The translations under genes were made by a program, and so were the position numbers. Below, piece by piece: positions 18,250 to 28,120 of a DNA stretch of 64,000 nucleotides. The DNA lies in NCBI RefSeq assembly GCF_001660705.2, contig NZ_LYBV02000022.1, positions 62,001 through 126,000 on the forward strand, given 5' to 3'. The notes below the pieces were generated by a model, which was not told where the DNA came from, did not search any database, and worked only from the letters and a program-made list of their open reading frames with translations. The DNA is from Saccharicrinis aurantiacus. Its GTDB lineage: Bacteria > Bacteroidota > Bacteroidia > Bacteroidales > Marinilabiliaceae. The stretch's first letter is position 1; every line of letters begins with the position of its first letter.

Positions 18250-19260
18250 ATGCATTATAATAAACTAAACAAAGAACAACTCATTCATAAAATTGAGACT
18301 GAAACTTTTAAGAGAATCACAATCTCTTTTTACAAATATGTAAGCATAGATAATCCTGAAAATTTGAGAGATGAACTATTCTTTAAATGGAACGAACTTT
18401 TATGTTTAGGTCGAATTTATATAGCAGAAGAAGGTATTAATGCTCAAATGAGTATTCCCGAATATAATATAGATGCATTTAAAAATTTACTTAACTCCTA
18501 TAAAGAATTCAAAGATATTCCTTTTAAAATTGGAGTTGAGCAAAGTCAATCTTCGTTTTATAAGTTGCAAATTAAAGTACGCAAACAAATTGTTGCAGAT
18601 AACCTAGATAAAGGCGAATATGATGTTACAAATGTAGGAAAGCATTTGAATGCCAAGGAGTGGAATGATGCAATGGATAAAGGTGCTACTATTGTAGATA
18701 TGAGGAACTTCTACGAAAGTGAAATTGGTCATTTTAAAAATGCTATTTTACCAAATGCCGAAACCTTTAGTGAGGAATTACCAATGGTACTCAATCAATT
18801 AAAAGGCAAAGAGGACGAAAAGGTGTTGCTTTATTGCACAGGAGGAGTGCGCTGCGAAAAAACAAGTGCCTATTTAAGAAACTATGGTTTTAAAGATGTA
18901 AATCAATTGCACGGAGGGATAATTGACTATGCAAAACAAATAAAAGAGCAGAATTTACCTAATAAGTTTATTGGAAAGAATTTTGTTTTTGATAACCGAT
19001 TAGCAGAAAAAATTACAGATGATGTAATTAGTAAATGCCATCAATGCGGCGATGCATGTAATACTCATATTAATTGTAGTAATGTTAGGTGTAATATATT
19101 ACTAATTCAATGCCCCAACTGTGCAAAAAAATATTCCGATGCTTGTTCCGAGAAATGTATGGAGTATGTATTAGCGGATGCTCAAAAAAAGGCAGAATTG
19201 GACAAACTACATAATTATAGACCTATTAAAAGATACTTTAAGTCTACTTCTAAAATATAG
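18250..19260 (+). CDS. trhO: tRNA uridine(34) hydroxylase TrhO (rhodanese-related, YceA)
   Basis: This 336-residue protein hydroxylates U34 of some tRNAs, using oxygen. An N-terminal acylphosphatase-like domain (about 1-105, with the EEGINAQMS motif) precedes a rhodanese domain. The active Cys196 lies in YCTGGVRCEKTSAYL. A C-terminal cysteine-rich region (KCHQCGDACNTHINC and QCPNCAKKYSDACSEKC) probably binds zinc. Domain order and length match the YceA/TrhO family. Monocistronic, no terminator seen before sbcD. Confidence 0.93.
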   Translation: MHYNKLNKEQLIHKIETETFKRITISFYKYVSIDNPENLRDELFFKWNELLCLGRIYIAEEGINAQMSIPEYNIDAFKNLLNSYKEFKDIPFKIGVEQSQSSFYKLQIKVRKQIVADNLDKGEYDVTNVGKHLNAKEWNDAMDKGATIVDMRNFYESEIGHFKNAILPNAETFSEELPMVLNQLKGKEDEKVLLYCTGGVRCEKTSAYLRNYGFKDVNQLHGGIIDYAKQIKEQNLPNKFIGKNFVFDNRLAEKITDDVISKCHQCGDACNTHINCSNVRCNILLIQCPNCAKKYSDACSEKCMEYVLADAQKKAELDKLHNYRPIKRYFKSTSKI

Positions 19261-19333
19261 AAGTAAAAACCAACCTATCCTTTTTCTTTTCCATATACAC
19301 AAATATGATAATGGTGTTTCTTTGAATTTATTC

Positions 19334-19341
19334 TATTTTTG
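19334..19341 (+). promoter_or_regulatory. -7 promoter box of sbcD
   Basis: TATTTTTG matches TAnnTTTG. With transcription starting near 19348, the ATG at 19339 is excluded and the ATG at 19366 becomes the start. Confidence 0.55.
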
Positions 19342-19365
19342 AATTTGAAACTTCGAAATTCAAAA

Positions 19366-20595
19366 ATGAAAATTCTACATACTGCCGATTGGCATATTGG
19401 CAAAAAATTAGAGAACTTCTCACGATTAGCAGAGCAAAAAGATGTTTTATCAGAAATTTGCGCTATTGCTGACGAAGAGGATGTTAATGCTATAATTATT
19501 GCTGGTGATTTATTCGATAACTTTAACCCGGCATCAGAGGCTACAGAGTTGTTTTTTAAAACGCTCAAAAACTTATCTAATAATGGTAACAGACCAGTAA
19601 TTGCAATATCTGGCAACCATGATTCTCCAGAGCGTATCGAATCACCCGATTCTTTAGCACGTGAGTGTGGTATCGTATTTATGGGATTCCCGCATTCTAA
19701 ACCAAATACTTTTTCTTTAGATAGCGGTTTATCTCTTATAAAAACTGAACCAGGATTTTTGGAATTTAAAATACCCAATTGTAATGAACCCTTAAGAGTT
19801 ATTGCAACTCCATATGCCAATGAACATAGAATTAAAACCTATCTGAACCAAGAATCTAAAGAGCAAGAGTTACGTGACTTTCTATCAGAACATTGGAATA
19901 GTTTATACAATGCACATTGTGATTCAAAGGGGGTTAACATTTTAGCTACCCATCTATTTGTTATCCCGCAAGGTTCTGAAGTAAAAGAAGAAGCCGAAGA
20001 CGAAAAACCGATTGTACACGTTGGAGGTGCGCAAGCTATTTATACAAAAAACTTCCCCCCTGAAATTCAATATGTAGCTTTAGGTCATTTGCATAGAAAT
20101 CAAAATATAGGAACAGACAAACAAGCTATAGTATATTCAGGCAGTCCTCTATCCTATTCGTTTGCGGAAGCAAATCAGCAAAAATACGTTTCAATAATAA
20201 ATGTAAAAGCTGGAGAGCAAGCCAAAGTAAGCCATATACCCCTGAAAAAAGGAAAAAGACTACTCCGCCTAAAGGCCGAAAATATTACCGATGCGGTTGA
20301 TCAATTGAGTGCAAATCAGGATTCATTAATTGAGCTAACGATAAAAAGTGATACTTATTTAACGGCCGCAGACAGAAAGTTACTAAATGAGAGTCATCAG
20401 AACATCATTACTTTAATACCAATGGTAAATATTACCAGTAGCGACAATGATTTAGAACAAAAAACTATTAATCCTACATTAGAGAGAGCTCAGTTATTTA
20501 AAGATTACTTTGAGCATGTGCATGGGAACAAACCTAATGATGAAATAATAGACCTATTTAACGAAGTTATCTCCAATAATAGCAGCAATATATGA
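19366..20595 (+). CDS. sbcD: Exonuclease subunit SbcD
   Basis: This 409-residue Mre11-type nuclease is the catalytic half of SbcCD, which cleaves DNA hairpins and blocked ends. Metal-binding phosphoesterase motifs are visible in order: ILHTADWHIGKKL, IAGDLFDNFNP, ISGNHDSPERI, LATHLFV and ALGHLHRNQN. The start at 19366 places the catalytic strand at residue 2, as in homologues, and agrees with the promoter box at 19334-19341. It overlaps sbcC by 4 bp (ATGA), so the two subunits are translationally coupled. Confidence 0.95.
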   Translation: MKILHTADWHIGKKLENFSRLAEQKDVLSEICAIADEEDVNAIIIAGDLFDNFNPASEATELFFKTLKNLSNNGNRPVIAISGNHDSPERIESPDSLARECGIVFMGFPHSKPNTFSLDSGLSLIKTEPGFLEFKIPNCNEPLRVIATPYANEHRIKTYLNQESKEQELRDFLSEHWNSLYNAHCDSKGVNILATHLFVIPQGSEVKEEAEDEKPIVHVGGAQAIYTKNFPPEIQYVALGHLHRNQNIGTDKQAIVYSGSPLSYSFAEANQQKYVSIINVKAGEQAKVSHIPLKKGKRLLRLKAENITDAVDQLSANQDSLIELTIKSDTYLTAADRKLLNESHQNIITLIPMVNITSSDNDLEQKTINPTLERAQLFKDYFEHVHGNKPNDEIIDLFNEVISNNSSNI

Positions 20596-23500
20596 TTCCT
20601 ATAAAACTAAGCATTGAAGGTTTGTATTCGTACCAAGCCAAACAAACCATAAACTTCGAAACACTCACATCAGATAAGTTATTCGGTATTTTTGGAAGTG
20701 TTGGAAGTGGTAAATCATCCATATTAGAGGCTATTACATTCTGTTTATATGGTAAAACTGATCGTTTGTTACAATCTGGCGATAATCGTAACTACAATAT
20801 GATGAACCTAAAATCAAATCAAATGTATATTGAATTTGATTTTTGGGCTGGAGATAATAATACTAAGTTCAGGTCGGTTGTAAGTGCTAAAAGGAATTCA
20901 AAAAGGCATGAAGATGTAAAGAAAATTGATCGTATAATTTACCAACATATTAATGGTAAGTTTACACCTATATCAAGTGAAGAACTTGAGAAAATACTAG
21001 GATTAAGCTACGATAACTTTAAGCGTACCATAATAATCCCGCAAGGAAAATTTCAGGATTTCCTACAAATTGGTGATACGGAGCGAACCAGAATGATGAA
21101 GGATTTATTTAACCTTGAAAAGTTTGAGCTAGCTCCTAAATTAAGAGGGATAGAATCGGATAACCTCAGCAAACTTCAAATTACAGAGGGGCAATTAAAG
21201 CAACTTGAAGAAGTTAACGAAGAAAGAGTAAACCTTAAACATGAAAAACTAGATAAGGCAAACAAAGAATTATTAACTATTAATGAGAGCGTTACCAATG
21301 TTGAAGTTGATTTAAAGGAGTTTGATAAACTAAATGAATTGTTCAGGAAACTTAATGCGAGTAAAGAAAAACTCAATGAACTTGAGAAACGTAAAAGTTT
21401 TTTTGATGAACTAAAAATAAGACTTCATAATATAGAATATTGTAATTCACATTTTAAAAACAACATTAATTCTGCCATTGTACATCAAAACAGAATTGAC
21501 ACTTTAAATTCGAGTATTGATAAGGATACCCACCTACAAGCTAACCTTATCAAGAAAGAAACAATTGCCAATGAATCATTAAAACTAAGCAAAGAAAAAC
21601 ATGAGAAAATTGATACTCTCAAAAAAGAAACTGAGCAATTTCTCAAGCTAATTGAAATACAAAAATACAAGTCGCAAATAACATCAAATAAAGAACGACT
21701 AAGTAATGGAAGAAAAGCTGTTGATGATACATCAGAACTTTTGAGTAAAGTTAACCTTGATATTGACCACACCGAGAGAGAACTTGATTTACTTAAAAAG
21801 CAATTGCCAAATTTAAATGAATTAAGTAGTGCTGCCGAATGGCATGCAAAAAACAATCAGATTAAAACGGAAATACTTGATCTAAAAAAAGAAGATGATG
21901 CGATTAATATAGAGCTTAAATCTGCTACAACAAAAGCTCAAGAAGCAATTGATAATTTAAAACTAGACATTTCATTAGAAAACTGGCAAAAAGATATTGA
22001 AGCACTTAAAAATTTAAGATTAGTAAAGTTAAACTCACTTAGAGATGAGTTTAACAATATGCAAGTTCAACAAAAACTCATCTCCTATTCAGAACATCTT
22101 CATGAAGGGGATAATTGCCCATTATGTGGTTCAATAAAGCATCCTAATCCAATCAAAGAAGGGAATATTCGCAAGGAATTAGAAAGCCTTAAATTATCTT
22201 TAAAGGCAGAAGAACAGAATATCGCAGCCTTGGATGATTTTATTAAATTGATGCTCTCTATCCAATCCGAAAAAACGATTCTGAAAAAGCAATTAAAACG
22301 CACTAACGAAAAGAAATGTAATATTGAGAATAAGTTAAAAGAACATGCTACCCTAGTTTATAAAAGCTACCAAAATATAAAACAACTCACTGATGCTCAA
22401 GATAAACTAGAACAAGACGAAAAACTAATTAAAGCAAAGGATACCTTATTAAAGGAATACCACAATAAAAGAATACAGCTTACAAATAATAAAGAAAAGT
22501 ATGTTAATGCACTACATAAAATAGAAACGGAACTTGAAAAGTACTCTCAATCAGTATTACTTTTAGAGCAACAAATTGAAAAGCATTTCCTTAATCAGCA
22601 TAAAGCTTTTGATTCAGCATCCTTACAGCAGAAATATGACTTAATGACCAAGGAAATTGTCAATGTTGAAAACCAATATAAACGTGACTTTACTAATTTA
22701 GAGCAAATAAAACTAGAACTTGAAAAAGTAAGTGCTGTTTTAAGTACTAATAAAAAGTCGCTTAATAAAGAGGAAATACTGCTTACTGATATTAATAATG
22801 CGCTACAGGTGGCTGTAACAAACTCTCCCTTTAAATCAATTAGCGATGTAAAAGCAATTCTTGCTGATAAATTAGATATTACTTCTTCCAAAGAAGAACT
22901 CAATCAATATATCAGAAACTCTGAGATACTTAAAAATGAGCTCGACCTTTATAAAACCGAGATAGGTAATAAGGAATATAATAAAGAGAAGCACAAATTG
23001 GTAAAAACTGAGTTTGATAATATTAAACAAAAGCAAAATGAATTATTTAGTTTAAAAGGAACGCTTGAAAACCAGTTTTCGGAGTTAAAGAAATCTTTGG
23101 CCCAAAAAGAAGCTCTGCAACAACAGAACAGTCAATTAAAACAACGTAATGAAAACATCAACACGCTTAAAAAACTATTCAAAAGCAGTGGCTTTGTAAA
23201 CTACGTATCTTCAGTATATCTTCAAAATATTTGTGCCGCAGCTAACGATCGTTTCTATAAAATGACACGTCATAATTTAAGTCTTGAATTGAACCCAGTG
23301 AATAACTTTGAGGTAAGAGACCACCTGAATGGTGGTAAAGTTAGAAATGTAAAAACTCTATCTGGAGGACAAACTTTTCAGGCTGCATTGGCATTGGCCT
23401 TAGCTTTATCTGATAACATTCAGTCTAAAAATCAATCTAAACAAAATTTCTTTTTCTTAGATGAAGGATTTGGTTCCTTAGATAAGGCTGCTTTAGATAT

Positions 23501-23654
23501 GGTATTTAATACGCTTAAAAGTTTGCGTAAGGAAAACCGTATTGTTGGTGTTATCTCACATGTAGAGGAGCTAAAACAAGAGATTTCAAGCCATTTACGC
23601 ATCACCCAAAATCAAGAAGATGGCAGTTATATAAATTGTAGTTGGGAAGAGTAA
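20592..23654 (+). CDS. sbcC: Exonuclease subunit SbcC (Rad50-type ATPase)
   Basis: This 1020-residue SMC-like ATPase is the partner of SbcD. The Walker A loop is GIFGSVGSGKSSILEA near residue 35. Two long coiled coils (about 200-500 and 530-860) flank a zinc hook, Cys509-Pro-Leu-Cys512, and the C-terminal lobe carries the signature TLSGGQTFQAALALALALSD and Walker B FFFLDEGFGSLD. The hook CxxC dimerises two molecules through zinc. All key residues are present. It converges with wzc across a 21-bp gap. Confidence 0.96.
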   Translation: MIPIKLSIEGLYSYQAKQTINFETLTSDKLFGIFGSVGSGKSSILEAITFCLYGKTDRLLQSGDNRNYNMMNLKSNQMYIEFDFWAGDNNTKFRSVVSAKRNSKRHEDVKKIDRIIYQHINGKFTPISSEELEKILGLSYDNFKRTIIIPQGKFQDFLQIGDTERTRMMKDLFNLEKFELAPKLRGIESDNLSKLQITEGQLKQLEEVNEERVNLKHEKLDKANKELLTINESVTNVEVDLKEFDKLNELFRKLNASKEKLNELEKRKSFFDELKIRLHNIEYCNSHFKNNINSAIVHQNRIDTLNSSIDKDTHLQANLIKKETIANESLKLSKEKHEKIDTLKKETEQFLKLIEIQKYKSQITSNKERLSNGRKAVDDTSELLSKVNLDIDHTERELDLLKKQLPNLNELSSAAEWHAKNNQIKTEILDLKKEDDAINIELKSATTKAQEAIDNLKLDISLENWQKDIEALKNLRLVKLNSLRDEFNNMQVQQKLISYSEHLHEGDNCPLCGSIKHPNPIKEGNIRKELESLKLSLKAEEQNIAALDDFIKLMLSIQSEKTILKKQLKRTNEKKCNIENKLKEHATLVYKSYQNIKQLTDAQDKLEQDEKLIKAKDTLLKEYHNKRIQLTNNKEKYVNALHKIETELEKYSQSVLLLEQQIEKHFLNQHKAFDSASLQQKYDLMTKEIVNVENQYKRDFTNLEQIKLELEKVSAVLSTNKKSLNKEEILLTDINNALQVAVTNSPFKSISDVKAILADKLDITSSKEELNQYIRNSEILKNELDLYKTEIGNKEYNKEKHKLVKTEFDNIKQKQNELFSLKGTLENQFSELKKSLAQKEALQQQNSQLKQRNENINTLKKLFKSSGFVNYVSSVYLQNICAAANDRFYKMTRHNLSLELNPVNNFEVRDHLNGGKVRNVKTLSGGQTFQAALALALALSDNIQSKNQSKQNFFFLDEGFGSLDKAALDMVFNTLKSLRKENRIVGVISHVEELKQEISSHLRITQNQEDGSYINCSWEE

Positions 23655-23675
23655 TAGGGGCGTCCTAAAGTAGGG

Positions 23676-26117
23676 CTATTCTTCTGTGTAATAGCCCTGA
23701 CTATAATTATACCCATATCCATAACCGCTACCATATCCATTCGTCACTCTGTTTCTCATTTTCTTAATATCCAAATCGTTTAACAATACCCCAATATTAT
23801 TAATTCCTTCATGGGTTGCATGTTGTAAAGTATGTGCAAAAATATCTTTAACTGAATGGTTATGACGCGCCATAAATACAAGAGTATCTGATTTTCGAGC
23901 CAATAAATAGGGATCAGAAACAATTCCCATAGGAGGAGAATCTAATATAATTATATCAAATCGCTCTCTTAATTCTTCCAGCAATTGATCTGTTCGTGGT
24001 GAACTAATTAGTTCCGATGGATTTGGTGGATTTACCCCAGAGGATATGATGGTGAGATTGTCAATTCCGTGATTATTCTCTAATAATATATCCTCTAAGT
24101 TAACTTTGTTAATCAAGTATTCAGAGGTTCCATCAACCCCATTAAGATTTAGCATTCGTGATAAACCGGGTTTACGCATATCAAAACCAACAAGTACTGT
24201 TTTCTTTCCTGACAAGGCAAATACAGATGCTAAGTTTAAAGAACAGAAGGTTTTCCCCTCTCCTGGTATAGAAGAAGATATTGTAACAACAGGAGACTTC
24301 ACATCTCCAATTAGATACTCAAGCCGTGTTCTCACTCTCCTAAACGATTCCGTTACTGAAGATTGTGGGCGACTACTAACTATATTATACTCAGGTCTTG
24401 AACTATGCAATACTTGTCCTATAACCGGGTAAGAAGTCATTTTTTCAACATCCTCAATACTTGATATTTTTTTATCTAATAACTGACGGATTACTAAAAA
24501 CAATAATGGTAATAATAAACCTATAATAAAGGCTTTTTTGTAGTTACCCTGAATATTTGGAGAAACCATACCTCCATTTCGTGCAGCTTCTAATACTTGA
24601 TGATCTGGAGTGTTTGAAGCCTTCTGTATTTGCGCTTCCGAATGCTTTCGAAGAAGAAACGTATATACTTCGTTACTTAATTCAAATTTACGCTGAATCC
24701 CCATCAACTTACGTTCTGTATCTGGCAAACCATACAAGTTTGCTTCTACTTTCGACTTCTCATTCTTTAATCTTAAAACCTGTGTTTCTAGTATCTCATT
24801 CTGACTTTGTATAGACTGAATCAAGGTATTTTTAGCCAATTCAAACTGGCTGTCCATAGTGTACGCATATGGGTTCTGCGTATCTCCCAATGGTTTTTTA
24901 ATGGCTAATCTTTCTGAATTGATTGTCATCAGATTTTGAATCTGAGTAGATATCAATTGATTATCAATTTTATAAATAGCCGGAGCAATAATACTATTAT
25001 CGATAGTATCGTTTAAGAGATATTGATTTAAGTATAAATAGTAATCTTTAGTTATCTGAATTTCTTCCAACTGAAGTTCAAACTCTTGCATTCGGGTAAA
25101 TAAGAAATCGGCCTTTGAACCAATGTCCTGAATCTTATTCTTAGTTCTAAAATTACTTAACTCTGTACCCGTTTCACTTAAGGAGTCTTTTATAGTGAGC
25201 AATTGACTCTCAATAAAATGAATTGTATTGGTTGCTATTTGATTTTTCTTTTCCAGATTATTCTGAATAAATACCTGTGTTAAGGTGTTCAGAAACTTAA
25301 TATTCTTTGCTTTATTTTCACCAGTAATCCCTAAATGAACAATACTTGAGGTTTCACTTTTTTTATACGCTCTTAGCTTACCAACATACTTGCCGGCTAA
25401 CGCATTGGGGTGATTAAATAAAAAATATTGTTCTGAACCCGAACTGAAATTACAACCATTACATATAACCCTAAACTTATAATTATCTGTTTCAATCCAA
25501 TCTCCAAATTTATAAGTAGTTGTAGTCGTATTACTGACAGCACTTCCTCGTGAAGCACGAGAATAATAATTATAAATGCCTTCACCGTTATCTGTGAATT
25601 TTAGCAGAAACTCCTTTTTATTAAGTTGTTCAATATAAAACTTTGTATTTATCAACTGATCATGAAGCGTATCAAACTCAATTCTCCAGTTCGAAGCTGG
25701 ATACACCTCAGTGGTTTTCACATTCCCTTGTGCAAAATATGAAACATTAAAATCTAAATTATTAATGGCTTCATAAACCATATCCCAAGAGGTTAATAAA
25801 GCAATTTGGTTATCTACACTCCTCATTTCAGGGGTTAGTCCAAAGCCTTCCATCATATTGGTTTGCGGCATATCAGTGCCACGTTCCTCCATTAATATTT
25901 TAATTTCTGCGCTGAATACTTCTGGCACATACCTATGCAACATATAAACTGATCCTATTGCTAAGGGTATGGTAATTAAAAACAACCACCAATATTGAAG
26001 AAAATCGAACAGTAATTTCTTATAATCCAAATTAATATTCATTCCACTTTCAGGTACTTGCTTTGTTGGTGTTTGACTCATTCTTTCGGCAGTAAAATTA
26101 TTTTGAGTACGATGCAA
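23676..26117 (-). CDS. Polysaccharide co-polymerase / tyrosine autokinase (Wzc-like)
   Basis: This 813-residue inner-membrane protein controls exopolysaccharide chain length and export. It has a Wzz domain with a membrane segment near residue 50 and a large periplasmic coiled-coil region. A second membrane helix (AFIIGLLLPLLFLVIRQLL) lies near residue 535. The BY-kinase domain has Walker A SSIPGEGKTFCSLN, Walker A' VLVGFDMRKPG and Walker B IIILDSPPMG. The last 20 residues are a tyrosine-rich cluster, the usual autophosphorylation tail. The start at 26117 overlaps the upstream gene by 20 bp, and an alternative ATG at 26081 would not. No glycosyltransferases or Wzx/Wzy follow, so the biosynthesis cluster lies elsewhere. 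Confidence 0.9.
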   Translation of the reverse strand: MHRTQNNFTAERMSQTPTKQVPESGMNINLDYKKLLFDFLQYWWLFLITIPLAIGSVYMLHRYVPEVFSAEIKILMEERGTDMPQTNMMEGFGLTPEMRSVDNQIALLTSWDMVYEAINNLDFNVSYFAQGNVKTTEVYPASNWRIEFDTLHDQLINTKFYIEQLNKKEFLLKFTDNGEGIYNYYSRASRGSAVSNTTTTTYKFGDWIETDNYKFRVICNGCNFSSGSEQYFLFNHPNALAGKYVGKLRAYKKSETSSIVHLGITGENKAKNIKFLNTLTQVFIQNNLEKKNQIATNTIHFIESQLLTIKDSLSETGTELSNFRTKNKIQDIGSKADFLFTRMQEFELQLEEIQITKDYYLYLNQYLLNDTIDNSIIAPAIYKIDNQLISTQIQNLMTINSERLAIKKPLGDTQNPYAYTMDSQFELAKNTLIQSIQSQNEILETQVLRLKNEKSKVEANLYGLPDTERKLMGIQRKFELSNEVYTFLLRKHSEAQIQKASNTPDHQVLEAARNGGMVSPNIQGNYKKAFIIGLLLPLLFLVIRQLLDKKISSIEDVEKMTSYPVIGQVLHSSRPEYNIVSSRPQSSVTESFRRVRTRLEYLIGDVKSPVVTISSSIPGEGKTFCSLNLASVFALSGKKTVLVGFDMRKPGLSRMLNLNGVDGTSEYLINKVNLEDILLENNHGIDNLTIISSGVNPPNPSELISSPRTDQLLEELRERFDIIILDSPPMGIVSDPYLLARKSDTLVFMARHNHSVKDIFAHTLQHATHEGINNIGVLLNDLDIKKMRNRVTNGYGSGYGYGYNYSQGYYTEE
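23683..23698. other. Hairpin at the wzc/sbcC convergent end
   Basis: AGGGCTATT (23672-23680) and AATAGCCCT (23690-23698) form a 9-bp inverted repeat across the wzc stop codon. It has no T run on either side, so termination is only a possibility. Confidence 0.3.
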
Positions 26118-26880
26118 TTGTCATTATAGTAAGGGTTAAGGCCAATAAGGATGTAAGAATTCCTAAACTTACAGATTCTCCAATTCCCCACATCTTCGCT
26201 TTCATTGGACGAATATATATTATATCATTGGGGTAAACGTAATAATATTCAGAATCTATTATTCTTTCATCTGTAATATCAACAGAATAGCTCAATGTTT
26301 TACCATCGGGTTGAGGACGAATAATTCTGATATCCCGCTTTTTACCATAAACGGTTAAATCACTTCCCATCCCAATGGCTTCAAAAATTGTGATTTGATC
26401 ACGGTTCATTTTCTTCTGACCAGGGCTTTTCACTTCACCTAACAAGGTAAAATAATTACTCCCTAACCTAACAATTAGGTTTCCATCGCTCAAAAATGGT
26501 TTTAATTTGCCCTTTATAATTTCCTTAGCCTCAAAAATATTAGCCCCTTTTAAATTGATTAAGCCTACATACGGAAAATCTATATTCATGTCATCATCAA
26601 TCATATACAAGAACATTGTATTTCCTTGATTTTGATTAATATTATTTCCTTGCTGAGCATTAAAAAACTCTGACAATTTAGGATCTGGTGTTGTTACATG
26701 TATAAATAGATAATCATTGGGTTGTAATACATATTTACCTGTTATTTCTGTAGCAGGCGTAAATTCCATTTCTGCCTCTTTTTCCTGAAGATATAAGGTT
26801 TCCTTTTGTGGTATACAAGAAGCCAACAAACTAATAACAAATAGGGTTATAAGTATAGATGGTTTAAATTTATAAGTCAT
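26098..26880 (-). CDS. Polysaccharide export outer-membrane lipoprotein (Wza-like)
   Basis: This 260-residue lipoprotein has a signal peptide ending in the lipobox LLASC. Then follow a poly_export domain (LQPNDYLFIHVTTPDP), SLBB-type segments (NYFTLLGEVKSPGQKKMNRDQ) and a C-terminal hydrophobic stretch (LGILTSLLALTLTIMTIASY) that could form the outer-membrane helix barrel. Wza oligomers form the exit channel for capsule or exopolysaccharide. It heads a two-gene operon with the Wzc-like kinase. The -7 box is at 26921-26928. Confidence 0.88.
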   Translation of the reverse strand: MTYKFKPSILITLFVISLLASCIPQKETLYLQEKEAEMEFTPATEITGKYVLQPNDYLFIHVTTPDPKLSEFFNAQQGNNINQNQGNTMFLYMIDDDMNIDFPYVGLINLKGANIFEAKEIIKGKLKPFLSDGNLIVRLGSNYFTLLGEVKSPGQKKMNRDQITIFEAIGMGSDLTVYGKKRDIRIIRPQPDGKTLSYSVDITDERIIDSEYYYVYPNDIIYIRPMKAKMWGIGESVSLGILTSLLALTLTIMTIASYSK

Positions 26881-26920
26881 ATTTTTATAATAAACTGATC
26901 TTCGTTTTTAATGATGCTGG

Positions 26921-26928
26921 CAAAAATA
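26921..26928 (-). promoter_or_regulatory. -7 promoter box of the wza-wzc pair
   Basis: The minus strand reads TATTTTTG, matching TAnnTTTG, 41 bp before the start codon. Confidence 0.5.
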
Positions 26929-27096
26929 ACCTTTTTAAATAATTTATTACCCTGAATCACATATTTAATGAGCTAACTACCTATATTAGTAGTAGTCAGT
27001 CTTCTTTAAATTACTTAATTAAACGATGAAGATTATTTTCAGCAATAAATTAAATAGAAGTCGGCAAACTAACTCTATAATCACTCGAAACTATTT

Positions 27097-27104
27097 TATA
27101 TTTG
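27097..27104 (+). promoter_or_regulatory. -7 promoter box of the kinase/phosphatase pair
   Basis: TATATTTG matches TAnnTTTG, 23 bp before the start at 27128. Confidence 0.55.
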
Positions 27105-27127
27105 CAGGCTGATAAATTGAACAAGCT

Positions 27128-28102
27128 ATGCAAAACCACTTTAAAAATATAACACTTAAGGCAACCCAATCTACAGATTTGTATGAGATAGAAATGATAC
27201 AAAGCCTATGGAGTGGGTACGGCAAAATTATTCGATTAGGACTTGAAAATGGAATAAAAAAAAGTGTTGTAGCTAAACACGTTAAAATGCCAAATCAGAA
27301 AAATCATCCGCGAGGTTGGAATACCGATTTTTCTCATTTACGCAAAGTAAAGTCATACGAAGTAGAAACCAATTGGTATCAACAATGGGCTAAATTATGC
27401 GACGATAATTGTAAAATACCACATTGCTTTGTAATTGAATCAGAAAATGGAGAGGTTTTTATGGTACTCGAAGATTTAGATGATGCAGGTTACGATCTTC
27501 GCAAAGATTCTGTTGATTGGAGCGACATTGAAGCGTGCTTAAAATGGTTGGCAAACTTCCATGCCACTTATCTGGAGGAAAAACCTACAGGTTTGTGGGA
27601 TATAGGTACGTATTGGCATTTAGATACTCGCCCGGATGAGCTTAAAATAATGGATGACAAAACACTTCAAAAAGCAGCGCCTGCTGTAGATGAAAAATTA
27701 AATAACTGCAAATACCTTACCTTTGTACACGGCGATGCTAAGCTTGCTAACTTCTGCTTTTCAAGCTCTGAAAATAAAGTAGCAGCTGTAGATTTTCAAT
27801 ATGTTGGTGGTGGATGTGGAATGAAAGATGTAGCTTATTTTATAGGTAGTTGTTTATACGAGGAGGATTGCGAAAAGCTAGAAGACAAAATACTTGCTTT
27901 TTATTTTAAAGAACTCGAATCTGCAATTGCTTTAAAAAATAAAGACCTCAATTTTAAGGAACTGGAAAAAGAATGGCGCGAAATGTATCCTGTTGCCTGG
28001 ACTGACTTTCACCGATTTTTAAAAGGCTGGAGCCCTAGCCACTGGAAAATAAATAGTTATAGCGAAAAAATGGCACGCCAAGTAATTAGAAAATTAAGCT
28101 AA
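27128..28102 (+). CDS. Aminoglycoside/choline-kinase-like phosphotransferase
   Basis: This 324-residue protein has a kinase-like fold of the EcKinase/APH superfamily. The catalytic loop is [14 protein letters not shown] (HGDxxxxN) and the metal-binding motif is [12 protein letters not shown] (a DFQ version of DFG). An N-terminal lysine in [12 protein letters not shown] is the likely ATP contact, and [11 protein letters not shown] is the hinge. Such enzymes phosphorylate small alcohols such as choline, sugars or steroids. The substrate is unknown. It is followed after 18 bp by an inositol-monophosphatase-family gene, so the pair may act on the same metabolite. Confidence 0.82.
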   Translation: MQNHFKNITLKATQSTDLYEIEMIQSLWSGYGKIIRLGLENGIKKSVVAKHVKMPNQKNHPRGWNTDFSHLRKVKSYEVETNWYQQWAKLCDDNCKIPHCFVIESENGEVFMVLEDLDDAGYDLRKDSVDWSDIEACLKWLANFHATYLEEKPTGLWDIGTYWHLDTRPDELKIMDDKTLQKAAPAVDEKLNNCKYLTFVHGDAKLANFCFSSSENKVAAVDFQYVGGGCGMKDVAYFIGSCLYEEDCEKLEDKILAFYFKELESAIALKNKDLNFKELEKEWREMYPVAWTDFHRFLKGWSPSHWKINSYSEKMARQVIRKLS

Positions 28103-28120
28103 ACCAAAAAACATAGAGAC

